Assembly: GCA_947585525.1 (NCBI GenBank)
Contig: CANPXA010000040.1
Location: forward strand, 1 to 11,417
Length of the DNA: 11,417 nucleotides
From: an uncultured Akkermansia sp.
GTDB taxonomy: Bacteria; Verrucomicrobiota; Verrucomicrobiia; Verrucomicrobiales; Akkermansiaceae
Direction: 5' to 3'
Shown here one piece after another: positions 4,419 to 11,417 of this stretch (positions are counted from its first letter, which is position 1; the number at the start of each line of letters is the position of its first letter). Made by a program: the position numbers and the translations under genes. Under the pieces are notes generated by a model. That model did not search any database. It saw only the letters and a list, made by a program, of their open reading frames with translations, and had not been told where the DNA came from.

Positions 4419-6470
4419 TTAGTAATCTTTGGATGGCGGGCGCATCGGGGTGTTTCGATGAGGTATGGGCGAGCCCTCCACCTCGTCCAAATGCATACGA
4501 AGTATTCCCTCGGCTCTCTGCTTCTCTTTTTCCTCCTCGCTCAATTCAGCTTGCTGCACCTCCTGCTGCTTCTCGTCGGCTTTCTGTTCGTCTTGCTGCG
4601 GTTGCTCCTGTTGCTGCGGCTGTTCGTCCTTCTGTTCGTCCTTCCTGCCGGCCTGTTCCTGCTCCTGCTGCTGTTGATCCCGGTCGACATCCTGTCGCTG
4701 TCGGTCTTGCTGCTGTTGCTCCTGTCGATCTTGGGACCCGTCTTTTTGCCGGTCCTCGTTTTCTCGTTGCTTGTCCTGCCCTTGATCTTGCTTATCCTGT
4801 TCCTTGTCCTGTTCCTTATCCTGTCCTTGATCTTGTTTTTCCTGCTGATTCTGCCGGTCTGGTCTGTCTTGTTGATCCTGCTGGTTTTGTTTATCTTGTT
4901 TGTTTTGCTCTTGATCCTGCTTGTCCTGCTTGTCCTGCTTGTCCTGCTTGTCCTGCTTGTCCTGCTTGTCCTGCTTGTCCTGCTTGTCCTGTTGTTGCTG
5001 TTGTTGCTGTTGTTGCTGTTGCTTGAGGCGCTTGATTTCTTCCTCCAGCACGCGGATGAGTTCGTTCACCTTTGCCGAATTATTTTTCGCCGCGGGAAAA
5101 TCAGGTTGCACCTTCAGCGCATCCTGATAGGGGATGAGTCCCTGTTTCAGTTCATCCACGATACCCTGCAGAGCCTCCACAGACGGCCCCTGAGCCGCGT
5201 CCTCCGGTTGTCCATCCGTCGGCGTGTAGAGTTGTTTCAATTTACCGAACGTGGAACGAACGCGCATGTTGCCCAACGCCAAATGCGCAGCTGCTTGCAA
5301 ACGCGGATCGCTCGCCAAAAGCGCCGCTGAAAAATGTCGGCTCGCCTCCTCCGTCTTTTGTTCCTCCAGAGTCTGCATCGCCCGTGCATACGCTTCTCTT
5401 GGTCTCTCTTCCTGCGCCTCCACCGCGCCGGATGCCCCCAACACCATCAGCGCCGCAACAGGCACAACCCGGAGGCGCGGAGCTCTCCACTCGGACGCCA
5501 GAACGATTGAAGCCAACGCCATCAACAGGGCAGGAAAAGCAAACCACCCGAAGAGATCCCTCGGTTGTCTTCCCGTCGAATAGCTTTCCTCATGCCGCGC
5601 CAGTTTATCCGCCGTCTCTCGTGCAAACGCCGTAAGATTCGCTCCCGAGTTCATCGCCAGAAACGAGCCCCCCGTAGCCTGCGAGAACCGTTTCAGAGCT
5701 TCAATGTTGAGCTTGCTGATCACGTGCTTTCCGGCAGCATCCTCCCAGAGTCCGTTCTCTCCGTTTTCGTCGGGGATCGGAGCTCCCGTTGACGTTCCGA
5801 TGCCCACGGTAATGACGAGCAAATCGTGCTTTTTCGCCTCCTGGGCCACGCCGATGGAGGAATCCACGGTATCCTCTCCGTCGCTCAGGATGACGAGAGC
5901 ATTCGCCCCATCCGGCGCACTGCGGGCAAACGTGTCCATGGCCCGCCGCAACACCTGCTCAAAGTTGGTGCCTCCGTACCCGGCCCAACTGCGGTTCACT
6001 TGCTCCAGCGCATCCCGCAGAGCGGTGTGATCGTACGTGAGCGGCACCACGAGATCGGCCTCGCCGGAAAAAACGATGAGTCCTATCTTGTCGCCGGGCA
6101 ACGCATCCATCAACTCATAAGCCGCCGCACGAGCCTCTTCCAACCGCGAGGGCGCCACATCGCGAGTTTCCATGGACCGCGAGATGTCCATGGCAATGAT
6201 GAGGTTGCGTCCGGAGGCGGAGCCCTCTCCGGGTTCGTAGCCGTTGATGGGACGAGCGGCAGCAAAAATCACACAGGTGAGCGACAGCAGCGCCAGAAGC
6301 TGCGGGAGTTTGCTCTGCCACGCGGGCGCCTGCCGCACCAACTCGGGATGCTCTTCCGAAACCAACGCACGCCATGCCTTCCCCGTACGCCTCCGCGCAA
6401 GCAGAAGCCCGATCCCGAGCATGAGCGGCACCACCAACGCCGCCAGAATGGATGGATAGAGAAACGTCAT
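4419..6470 (-). CDS. BatB-BatC fusion protein (membrane VWA domain, TPR, long Gln/Asp/Lys-rich tail)
   Basis: The 683-residue product begins with two membrane helices (about 3-25, 55-74). A periplasmic VWA domain follows (about 88-295) with a complete metal-ion adhesion site: DISRS at 95-99, Thr168 in GYGGTN, and SDGED at 196-200. A helix at 307-326 closes the BatB part. Residues 333-353 form another hydrophobic segment ending VEAQ, like the signal peptide of a separate BatC. TPR-like helices follow (about 356-462, REAYARAMQTLEEQK, QPDFPAAKNNSA). Residues 484-494 are eleven Gln, then DKQ eight times, then low-complexity Q/D/K/E to about 640. The end (AEGILRMHLDEVEGSP) resembles BatC C-termini. 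The ATG overlaps the upstream batA stop as ATGA, implying coupled translation. The VWA domain presumably binds a partner via Mg2+; the ligand is unknown. Confidence 0.9.
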   Translation of the reverse strand: MTFLYPSILAALVVPLMLGIGLLLARRRTGKAWRALVSEEHPELVRQAPAWQSKLPQLLALLSLTCVIFAAARPINGYEPGEGSASGRNLIIAMDISRSMETRDVAPSRLEEARAAAYELMDALPGDKIGLIVFSGEADLVVPLTYDHTALRDALEQVNRSWAGYGGTNFEQVLRRAMDTFARSAPDGANALVILSDGEDTVDSSIGVAQEAKKHDLLVITVGIGTSTGAPIPDENGENGLWEDAAGKHVISKLNIEALKRFSQATGGSFLAMNSGANLTAFARETADKLARHEESYSTGRQPRDLFGWFAFPALLMALASIVLASEWRAPRLRVVPVAALMVLGASGAVEAQEERPREAYARAMQTLEEQKTEEASRHFSAALLASDPRLQAAAHLALGNMRVRSTFGKLKQLYTPTDGQPEDAAQGPSVEALQGIVDELKQGLIPYQDALKVQPDFPAAKNNSAKVNELIRVLEEEIKRLKQQQQQQQQQQQDKQDKQDKQDKQDKQDKQDKQDKQDQEQNKQDKQNQQDQQDRPDRQNQQEKQDQGQDKEQDKEQDKQDQGQDKQRENEDRQKDGSQDRQEQQQQDRQRQDVDRDQQQQEQEQAGRKDEQKDEQPQQQEQPQQDEQKADEKQQEVQQAELSEEEKEKQRAEGILRMHLDEVEGSPIPHRNTPMRPPSKDY
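4917..5021 (-). repeat. In-frame 9-bp tandem repeats encoding poly-Gln and (DKQ)8
   Basis: On the coding strand, eleven Gln codons (5021-4989) follow a CAACAACAG period. They are followed by eight perfect copies of GACAAGCAG (4988-4917). Both blocks have a 9-bp period, so slippage adds or removes three codons without shifting frame. The surrounding 4540-4916 is degenerate sequence of the same composition. Confidence 0.9.
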
Positions 6471-8107
6471 GGCGCAGAGCGAGAGCGTAAATACGTGAAA
6501 GCTATAGCCGCCGCAAGCAGGATGCCCGCCAGGCAGAGGGGGTACATGAAGAGAGCCTCATAACTCACGAGACGGCGGCGAGTCGCGTCGGTCTTCTCCA
6601 GAGAGTCAATGCTGCGGAAAGCCTCCTGGAGTTGGGCGCCACTGCCGGCTCGGTAGAAGCGTCCGCCGGTGATGTCGGCTATCCGGCGGAGAGTCTTCTC
6701 GTCAAAGGTGTCCACGTCAGCCGTGTAGCGCGAAAGCCTTTCATCCCGCCCGATGGCTATCGTGAAGATTTTGATGTCCAGCTTGGCGGCCTGCTTGGCA
6801 GCGTCCTCCGGGGAGAGACTTCCGCTGTTGTTCACTCCATCCGTCACGAGGATAATCACCTTGGATTTCGTGTCCTTGCGCTCATGCAGACGGGTGGCCG
6901 CACCCGCGATGGCCGTGCCTATGGCGGTGCCGTCTGGCTCGATGTACCCCGGCGTCGCCGGACGTCCGAAGGAACCCGGATCCGCCAGATAGAATTGCGC
7001 CATGATGTCGCGCAGGATCGCGTGGTCCAGTGTGAGGGGGCTGCAAAGTTTCGCCCTGCCGGCAAAGGCGAGCAAGCCGATGCGGTCGTTCGGTCTGTCC
7101 TCGATAAAGCCGGAGATGACGTGTTTGGCGGCGTCGAGACGATTCACCGTAGCGCGACGCAAGCGACCACGCTCATCACGCACGTTGAAGGTCATATCCG
7201 CTATGCTCATGGACCCGGAGAGGTCGCAGGCAATCATGATGTCGATGCCGCTCACCTTTTGCTCGTCGTACTCGTTGCGCCACTGCGGACGGGCCAGGGA
7301 CATGATGAGCAGCGCCCCCGCCAACACAAACAGGAGCGGTCCCACCCTCCCCACAAGCGCACGAGGCTCGCGCAGTTGCTCGCGCAACATGCTCAACGTA
7401 GGCACTCGCACGCTGCCGGACGCCCCCGCCCTGCGCCGCAAGAGAAGCAAGGGAACCAGCAAAAGCAGCGCCCACAGCCACCACGGCTCCGCCCACGTCA
7501 ACTGACGGTTGATCTCACCCGCCACCGCCACGGCAGCCCAGGGAATGCAACTTTGCGCGGAGGGAGTCTTCCCTTCCTCCTCCTTGCGTTTCTGTTGGGC
7601 ATCGTTGATGTTCTGCAGGAGGTCTTTTGCTTCGCGCAGGAGTTCCCGGGAGGAATCCGATGAATCATCGGACGTGTCGTCGTACTTGAGCTCGGCGAGT
7701 TTTTCAAGGAGGTTACGTGTGGCGCGCTGGCATTGCTCCGGGACGGCAGAGAGAGAATCGACACGCCGACTGAACTCCTCATGAGTCTCAAAGAGCGAAG
7801 GATCCCTCAGCTCTCCCTGCAGAAAGCGGCGAATGATGAGCGATATCTGCAAACTGCATTGCCGCAACGGGGGCAGGCCGGACTCCAACTCCGCGAGCTC
7901 TGCCTGCGCTTTTTGCAACGGCGTCAGTTCCGTCTGCATCGTTGTTCTCCTCCGTTTCCTCCTCCACAGGTAATACGCCGCCACCGCAACCACCGCCAAT
8001 ACCGACAAGAGAACGATGACCCACCCGGAGCCTCCTGTGAACTGCTCCGCAGGAACCTCCGCATCAAGCGTGGGTATCGCATCGACGATGGAAGGAGAAT
8101 TCGGCAT
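6467..8107 (-). CDS. DUF4381-like/BatA fusion (membrane VWA protein)
   Basis: The protein has 546 residues. The N-terminal part (1-190) looks like the DUF4381 proteins that often follow DUF58 genes: an acidic N-terminus, one membrane helix (29-48), basic RRKRRR, then a helical region (about 60-175). The BatA part starts near LTWAEPWWLW with two membrane helices (about 208-223, 256-272). Its VWA domain (about 287-510) has the metal site DLSGS at 295-299, a conserved Thr in GTAIGTA (394-399) and TDGVNN at 422-427. A C-terminal helix follows at about 519-540. Bacteroidota BatA is roughly 330 residues, matching residues 205-546. It begins 15 nt after DUF58 with no Shine-Dalgarno. No internal ATG lies near the junction; GTG codons at 193 and 195 are the only nearby alternative starts. 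The DUF4381 assignment is less certain than BatA. Confidence 0.87.
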   Translation of the reverse strand: MPNSPSIVDAIPTLDAEVPAEQFTGGSGWVIVLLSVLAVVAVAAYYLWRRKRRRTTMQTELTPLQKAQAELAELESGLPPLRQCSLQISLIIRRFLQGELRDPSLFETHEEFSRRVDSLSAVPEQCQRATRNLLEKLAELKYDDTSDDSSDSSRELLREAKDLLQNINDAQQKRKEEEGKTPSAQSCIPWAAVAVAGEINRQLTWAEPWWLWALLLLVPLLLLRRRAGASGSVRVPTLSMLREQLREPRALVGRVGPLLFVLAGALLIMSLARPQWRNEYDEQKVSGIDIMIACDLSGSMSIADMTFNVRDERGRLRRATVNRLDAAKHVISGFIEDRPNDRIGLLAFAGRAKLCSPLTLDHAILRDIMAQFYLADPGSFGRPATPGYIEPDGTAIGTAIAGAATRLHERKDTKSKVIILVTDGVNNSGSLSPEDAAKQAAKLDIKIFTIAIGRDERLSRYTADVDTFDEKTLRRIADITGGRFYRAGSGAQLQEAFRSIDSLEKTDATRRRLVSYEALFMYPLCLAGILLAAAIAFTYLRSRSAP

Positions 8108-8122
8108 GGATGGTAGAGAAGA

Positions 8123-9013
8123 TTAGCGCACGATGACTCGACTGCGTCGCTTGAAAAGACGGCGCAACACAGGCATGAAATCCGTATCGGTGAGCAAGGC
8201 GGGGTGATCGACGCCAAGCTGGTTGAAGAGCTTGTCCCAATCCGCATAATGAGCGGACAGGACTTGAGAATGGGTATGAGTGAGCGCGGGGTCGGAGAGG
8301 TTGACCTGCATCTGGCGACCCGACTCCGGGTCCTGCACCAGGACGGAGCCGACCGCGGGAAGGTCCAACTCAATGGGGTCATTCACCCTCAGGGGAATGA
8401 GTTCGTGACGAAAGTTGAGTTTGCCGATGGCTTGCTTGTCCGGCGCGAAGAGAAAGTCGCTGAGCATGACGAGCAGCGTCTTTTTCCTCTGCGTCCGTAA
8501 AACCTCATCCACAACCGCGCTCACCTCCTCATCCTCCCCGCCCACCGGGGCGTTCAGGATCTCACGCACGATCCGGAGACACTGCTGCACTCCCTTCGCC
8601 GGCGGCAGATAAAAGTGCGGCTTGCAACCGAAGAGCAACAGCCCCATCTTGTCGCCGTTCAGGGCGGCGCTGTACGCGAGCACTGCCGCCACACGCGCCG
8701 AGTATTCAAGCTTGGTGTCCGCGCTGCGCGAACCGGCGTAGTGCATGGAGCCGCTCGTGTCCACCGCCAGCAAAAGGGCTTGTTCGCGCTCCTCGTGGAA
8801 CTTGCGCACGTAGGGCGTTCCCGTGCGCGCCGTCACTTTCCAGTCGATGAACCGCGGTTCATCTCCGGGCATATATTCGCGGAAGTCATCAAAATCCAAC
8901 CCCTGTCCACGAAAACCGGAGCGGTACTCCCCGGCAAACGTAGCCTCCGCCAAGCGTCGCGCCTGCATCTCAATGCGACGCACCTTCTGCATGATGTCAC
9001 GCGTCTTGTCCAT
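8123..9013 (-). CDS. DUF58 domain protein (VWA-like, MoxR-associated)
   Basis: The protein has 296 residues with no signal peptide or membrane helix, so it should be cytoplasmic. The DUF58 signature is clear: GEYRSGFRGQGLDFDDFREY (28-47), then PGDEPRFIDWKVTART (49-64). A VWA-like core follows with DTSGSM at 85-90, which keeps the DxSxS metal-binding motif. GDKMGLLLFG and TLLVMLSDFLF are the expected following strands. The length is typical. It starts 11 nt after the moxR stop, the usual MoxR-DUF58 pairing; MoxR ATPases are thought to act on such VWA-type partners. Sequence before the ATG reads CATCC, as it does before batA, and has no Shine-Dalgarno. Specific function is unknown. Confidence 0.93.
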   Translation of the reverse strand: MDKTRDIMQKVRRIEMQARRLAEATFAGEYRSGFRGQGLDFDDFREYMPGDEPRFIDWKVTARTGTPYVRKFHEEREQALLLAVDTSGSMHYAGSRSADTKLEYSARVAAVLAYSAALNGDKMGLLLFGCKPHFYLPPAKGVQQCLRIVREILNAPVGGEDEEVSAVVDEVLRTQRKKTLLVMLSDFLFAPDKQAIGKLNFRHELIPLRVNDPIELDLPAVGSVLVQDPESGRQMQVNLSDPALTHTHSQVLSAHYADWDKLFNQLGVDHPALLTDTDFMPVLRRLFKRRSRVIVR

Positions 9014-9024
9014 GGATGCTGGCT

Positions 9025-10008
<984 letters not shown>

Positions 10009-10025
10009 GGTCTCATCTGCTCTCT

Positions 10026-10053
10026 AGCATAACACGTTGCCGACCTATTTCAA
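10026..10053 (-). promoter_or_regulatory. Putative promoter of the bat operon
   Basis: On the minus strand, TTGAAA (10053-10048) is followed after 16 bp by TATGCT (10031-10026). The predicted start near 10019 gives a leader of about 11 nt before the moxR ATG. Confidence 0.5.
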
Positions 10054-10070
10054 GCCGCTTCTTCGTTCTG

Positions 10071-10092
10071 ACACGGTTTGTTAGTCCCGTGT
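10071..10092. promoter_or_regulatory. Inverted repeat between the divergent bat and alr promoters
   Basis: ACACGG (10071-10076) and CCGTGT (10087-10092) form a 6-bp inverted repeat with a 10-nt centre, between the two divergent promoters. It could be an operator for either unit or a chance hairpin. A second one, GAAAAG / CTTTTC (10129-10134 / 10140-10145), overlaps the alr -35 box. Confidence 0.3.
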
Positions 10093-10136
10093 TCAAAAGT
10101 TTCTCCATCCAGCGGAGCAACCGCATTTGAAAAGGA

Positions 10137-10165
10137 TTGCTTTTCACAGCCGGGCGGCGTAGAAT
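10137..10165 (+). promoter_or_regulatory. Promoter of alr, likely giving a leaderless mRNA
   Basis: TTGCTT (10137-10142), 17 bp, TAGAAT (10160-10165). Only six bases separate the -10 from the alr ATG at 10172, so the usual start distance places the first nucleotide at or next to the A of the ATG. Confidence 0.6.
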
Positions 10166-10171
10166 GCCCGC

Positions 10172-11305
10172 ATGTCCGATACCTCTCTCTTTCGCGCATG
10201 GGCTCAGGTGGATACCGACGCCATGAAACACAACCTGCACCTGGTGCGTCGGGTGATGCCTCACCATGCTCTCATGCCCATTGTCAAGGCGGAGGCGTAC
10301 GGTCACGGACTGGAGGGCGTGGCACGCGCGCTGGACGGTGAGGACGTGCCGTTTTTTGGTGTGGCGACGATAGCGGAGGCCGCGCGCGTGCGCGATGCCG
10401 GATGCAAAACTTGCCCGTTCATTTTGGGACCCTGCTTCCCGGCTGAAAGGGATGCCATCGTGCAGAACGAATGGAGAGCCGCCGTCTCTGATCCCGCTGA
10501 GGCAAGGCATTTCAACTCGCTGGGGGAGCTCTACGGGAAAAAAGTGCACCTGCATGTCAGCATCGACACGGGAATGGGACGTGCCGGGCTTTTGCCGAAC
10601 GGGTTGGACGAGATGGGGGAGCTGCTGCCTACGCTGAAAAACCTGCATATTGAGGGCATCTACTCCCACCTCTCAGCCGCCAGTGAGGATATATCCTTCA
10701 CCCACCGCCAGATAGCCGCTTTTGAGCAAGCTGTGCAACGGCTCTCCGATAAATTGGACTTCCAATACCGCCACCTCTGCAGCAGTTCCGCTGTCTTCAA
10801 TTACAAGGTCCCCTGCACCAACATGGTGCGTCTCGGTCGCATCCTCTACGGCTATTCCCCCATGCCTTCTCCCTACAACAAGGAGCTGCAGCAGGCTCTC
10901 ACCCTCTTCAGCCGCGTTACCGTCGTACGCGTGCTGCCGGACAATCACGGCGTCTCGTACGAGCACACCTACATCACCTCCGCCCCCACCCGCGTGGCCA
11001 CCATCGGCATCGGCTTCGGCGATGGCTACCTGCACTACCTCTCCAACACCGGCGCGCGCGTCTTCCTCAATGGCTCCTACTGCCCTGTGCTCGGTCGCGT
11101 GACGATGGACCAGATCATGGTGGACGTGACACACCTCGACCACGTCGAACCGGGCGACGTAGCGGAGATCATGGGACCCAACGTGCCTTGGCAGGAACTC
11201 ACTGCCCGCGCCCACACCATCCCCAGCAATGTGATCACTTCCATCTCCTCGCGAGTGCCGCGCGTCTATTTGCCGTCCTCAGCTGAGTCATCTCAGCGCT
11301 CCTGA
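10172..11305 (+). CDS. alr: Alanine racemase
   Basis: This 377-residue PLP enzyme interconverts L- and D-alanine in the cytoplasm, providing D-Ala for peptidoglycan. The PLP lysine is Lys39 in VKAEAYGHG, and the catalytic tyrosine is Tyr263 in VSYEHTY. Arg137 in DTGMGRAG, His166 in YSHLSAA, Arg220 in MVRLGRILYGY and the MDQ motif (312-314) are in their usual places. Length and the TIM-barrel plus beta-domain order are normal. Two motifs are atypical: VKAEAYGHG where VKANAYGHG is usual, and GFGDG (281-285) where GYADG is usual. The start at 10172 is forced: an in-frame TAG occurs at 10160, and the next ATG (codon 18) would lose the conserved N-terminal strand. There is no Shine-Dalgarno. It is a single-gene unit, divergent from the bat operon. 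Confidence 0.96.
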   Translation: MSDTSLFRAWAQVDTDAMKHNLHLVRRVMPHHALMPIVKAEAYGHGLEGVARALDGEDVPFFGVATIAEAARVRDAGCKTCPFILGPCFPAERDAIVQNEWRAAVSDPAEARHFNSLGELYGKKVHLHVSIDTGMGRAGLLPNGLDEMGELLPTLKNLHIEGIYSHLSAASEDISFTHRQIAAFEQAVQRLSDKLDFQYRHLCSSSAVFNYKVPCTNMVRLGRILYGYSPMPSPYNKELQQALTLFSRVTVVRVLPDNHGVSYEHTYITSAPTRVATIGIGFGDGYLHYLSNTGARVFLNGSYCPVLGRVTMDQIMVDVTHLDHVEPGDVAEIMGPNVPWQELTARAHTIPSNVITSISSRVPRVYLPSSAESSQRS

Positions 11306-11312
11306 CACGCAG

Positions 11313-11345
11313 GGCAAACGCATTAGGAAATGCGTTTGCCTATTT
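11313..11345 (+). terminator. Intrinsic terminator of alr
   Basis: Seven bases after the alr stop, a perfect 12-bp stem (GGCAAACGCATT, loop AGGA, AATGCGTTTGCC; 11313-11340) is followed by TATTTACG. The stem is strong; the T-tract is interrupted by the start of repeat element C. Confidence 0.75.
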
Positions 11346-11417
11346 ACGATTTACGATTTGGATGTTAGCGCGCCGGAGGCGCGGGGAGGCAAAGCGTCCG
11401 ACGGCCCCGCACAGGGC
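11341..11417 (+). repeat. Composite heptad-hairpin element, copy C, cut by window edge
   Basis: Two ACGATTT heptads (11346-11359) are followed by the 5-nt spacer GGATG, TTAGCGCGCC and the hairpin CGCGCC / GGCGCG with loop GGA (11369-11383). Next comes GCAAAGCGTCCGACGGC (11389-11405), related to the segment following copy B. The element starts immediately at the terminator hairpin of alr and may continue to the right of the window. Confidence 0.7.

Noticed and set aside
4356..5330. Long plus-strand reading frame encoding an extremely leucine-rich peptide
   Set aside because: It is the antisense of the Q/D/K-rich repeat of batBC (CTG/TTG/CTT codons opposite CAG/CAA/AAG). It has no ribosome binding site and no real membrane-protein pattern beyond monotony.
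10127..10132. TTGAAA as the alr -35 box
   Set aside because: The distance to TAGAAT is 27 bp, too long; TTGCTT at 10137 gives the normal 17 bp.

Overview
The window is bacterial chromosome of fairly high GC (high-50s percent by eye). It carries three transcription units separated by repeat-rich spacers. A Bat (MoxR / von Willebrand A) operon that includes BatD and BatE homologues fits Bacteroidota, Verrucomicrobiota and other PVC bacteria, or spirochaetes. The marR promoter has E. coli-like sigma70 boxes (TTGACA, 16 bp, TACAAT) rather than the Bacteroidota -33/-7 type, and most genes lack a Shine-Dalgarno sequence. I lean towards Verrucomicrobiota/PVC with low confidence; no marker gene settles it.

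Layout. (1) Positions 1-1233, minus strand: a two-gene start of an efflux operon, a MarR-family regulator overlapping by ATGA the gene for an RND-type periplasmic adaptor lipoprotein, whose C-terminus runs off the left edge. A near-consensus promoter overlaps an inverted repeat that is probably the autoregulatory operator. (2) Positions 1234-2009: about 780 bp without a convincing gene, packed with repeats: two diverged copies of a ~92 bp repeat, a perfect 20 bp inverted repeat, strong hairpins, a run of small stem-loops, and two copies of a composite element (heptads of the form ACGAnnn, a 5-nt spacer, then TTAGCGCGC and a GC hairpin). (3) Positions 2010-10008, minus strand: one tightly packed operon transcribed right to left, moxR, DUF58, a DUF4381-like/BatA fusion, a BatB/BatC fusion and a BatD/BatE fusion, with junctions of 11, 15, -4 and 12 nt. 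(4) Positions 10009-10171: a divergent promoter region. (5) Positions 10172-11305, plus strand: alanine racemase (alr), apparently on a leaderless mRNA. It is followed by a strong terminator and a third copy of the composite element, cut by the right edge.

How the genes work together. MoxR is an AAA+ ATPase thought to act as a chaperone or activator for its VWA partners. DUF58 is a soluble VWA-like protein next to it. BatA and BatB are membrane-anchored VWA proteins with metal-ion-dependent adhesion sites, and BatC, BatD and BatE supply periplasmic TPR, beta-rich and SH3-like modules. Here several normally separate subunits are fused, so the system is encoded by only five ORFs. Its biochemical job is not settled in any organism; envelope integrity and stress roles have been proposed.

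The most unusual signal is the intergenic composite repeat. Three copies share one architecture with an identical 5-nt spacer length, and two of them start exactly at the 3' side of a terminator hairpin, both oriented with the upstream transcription unit.
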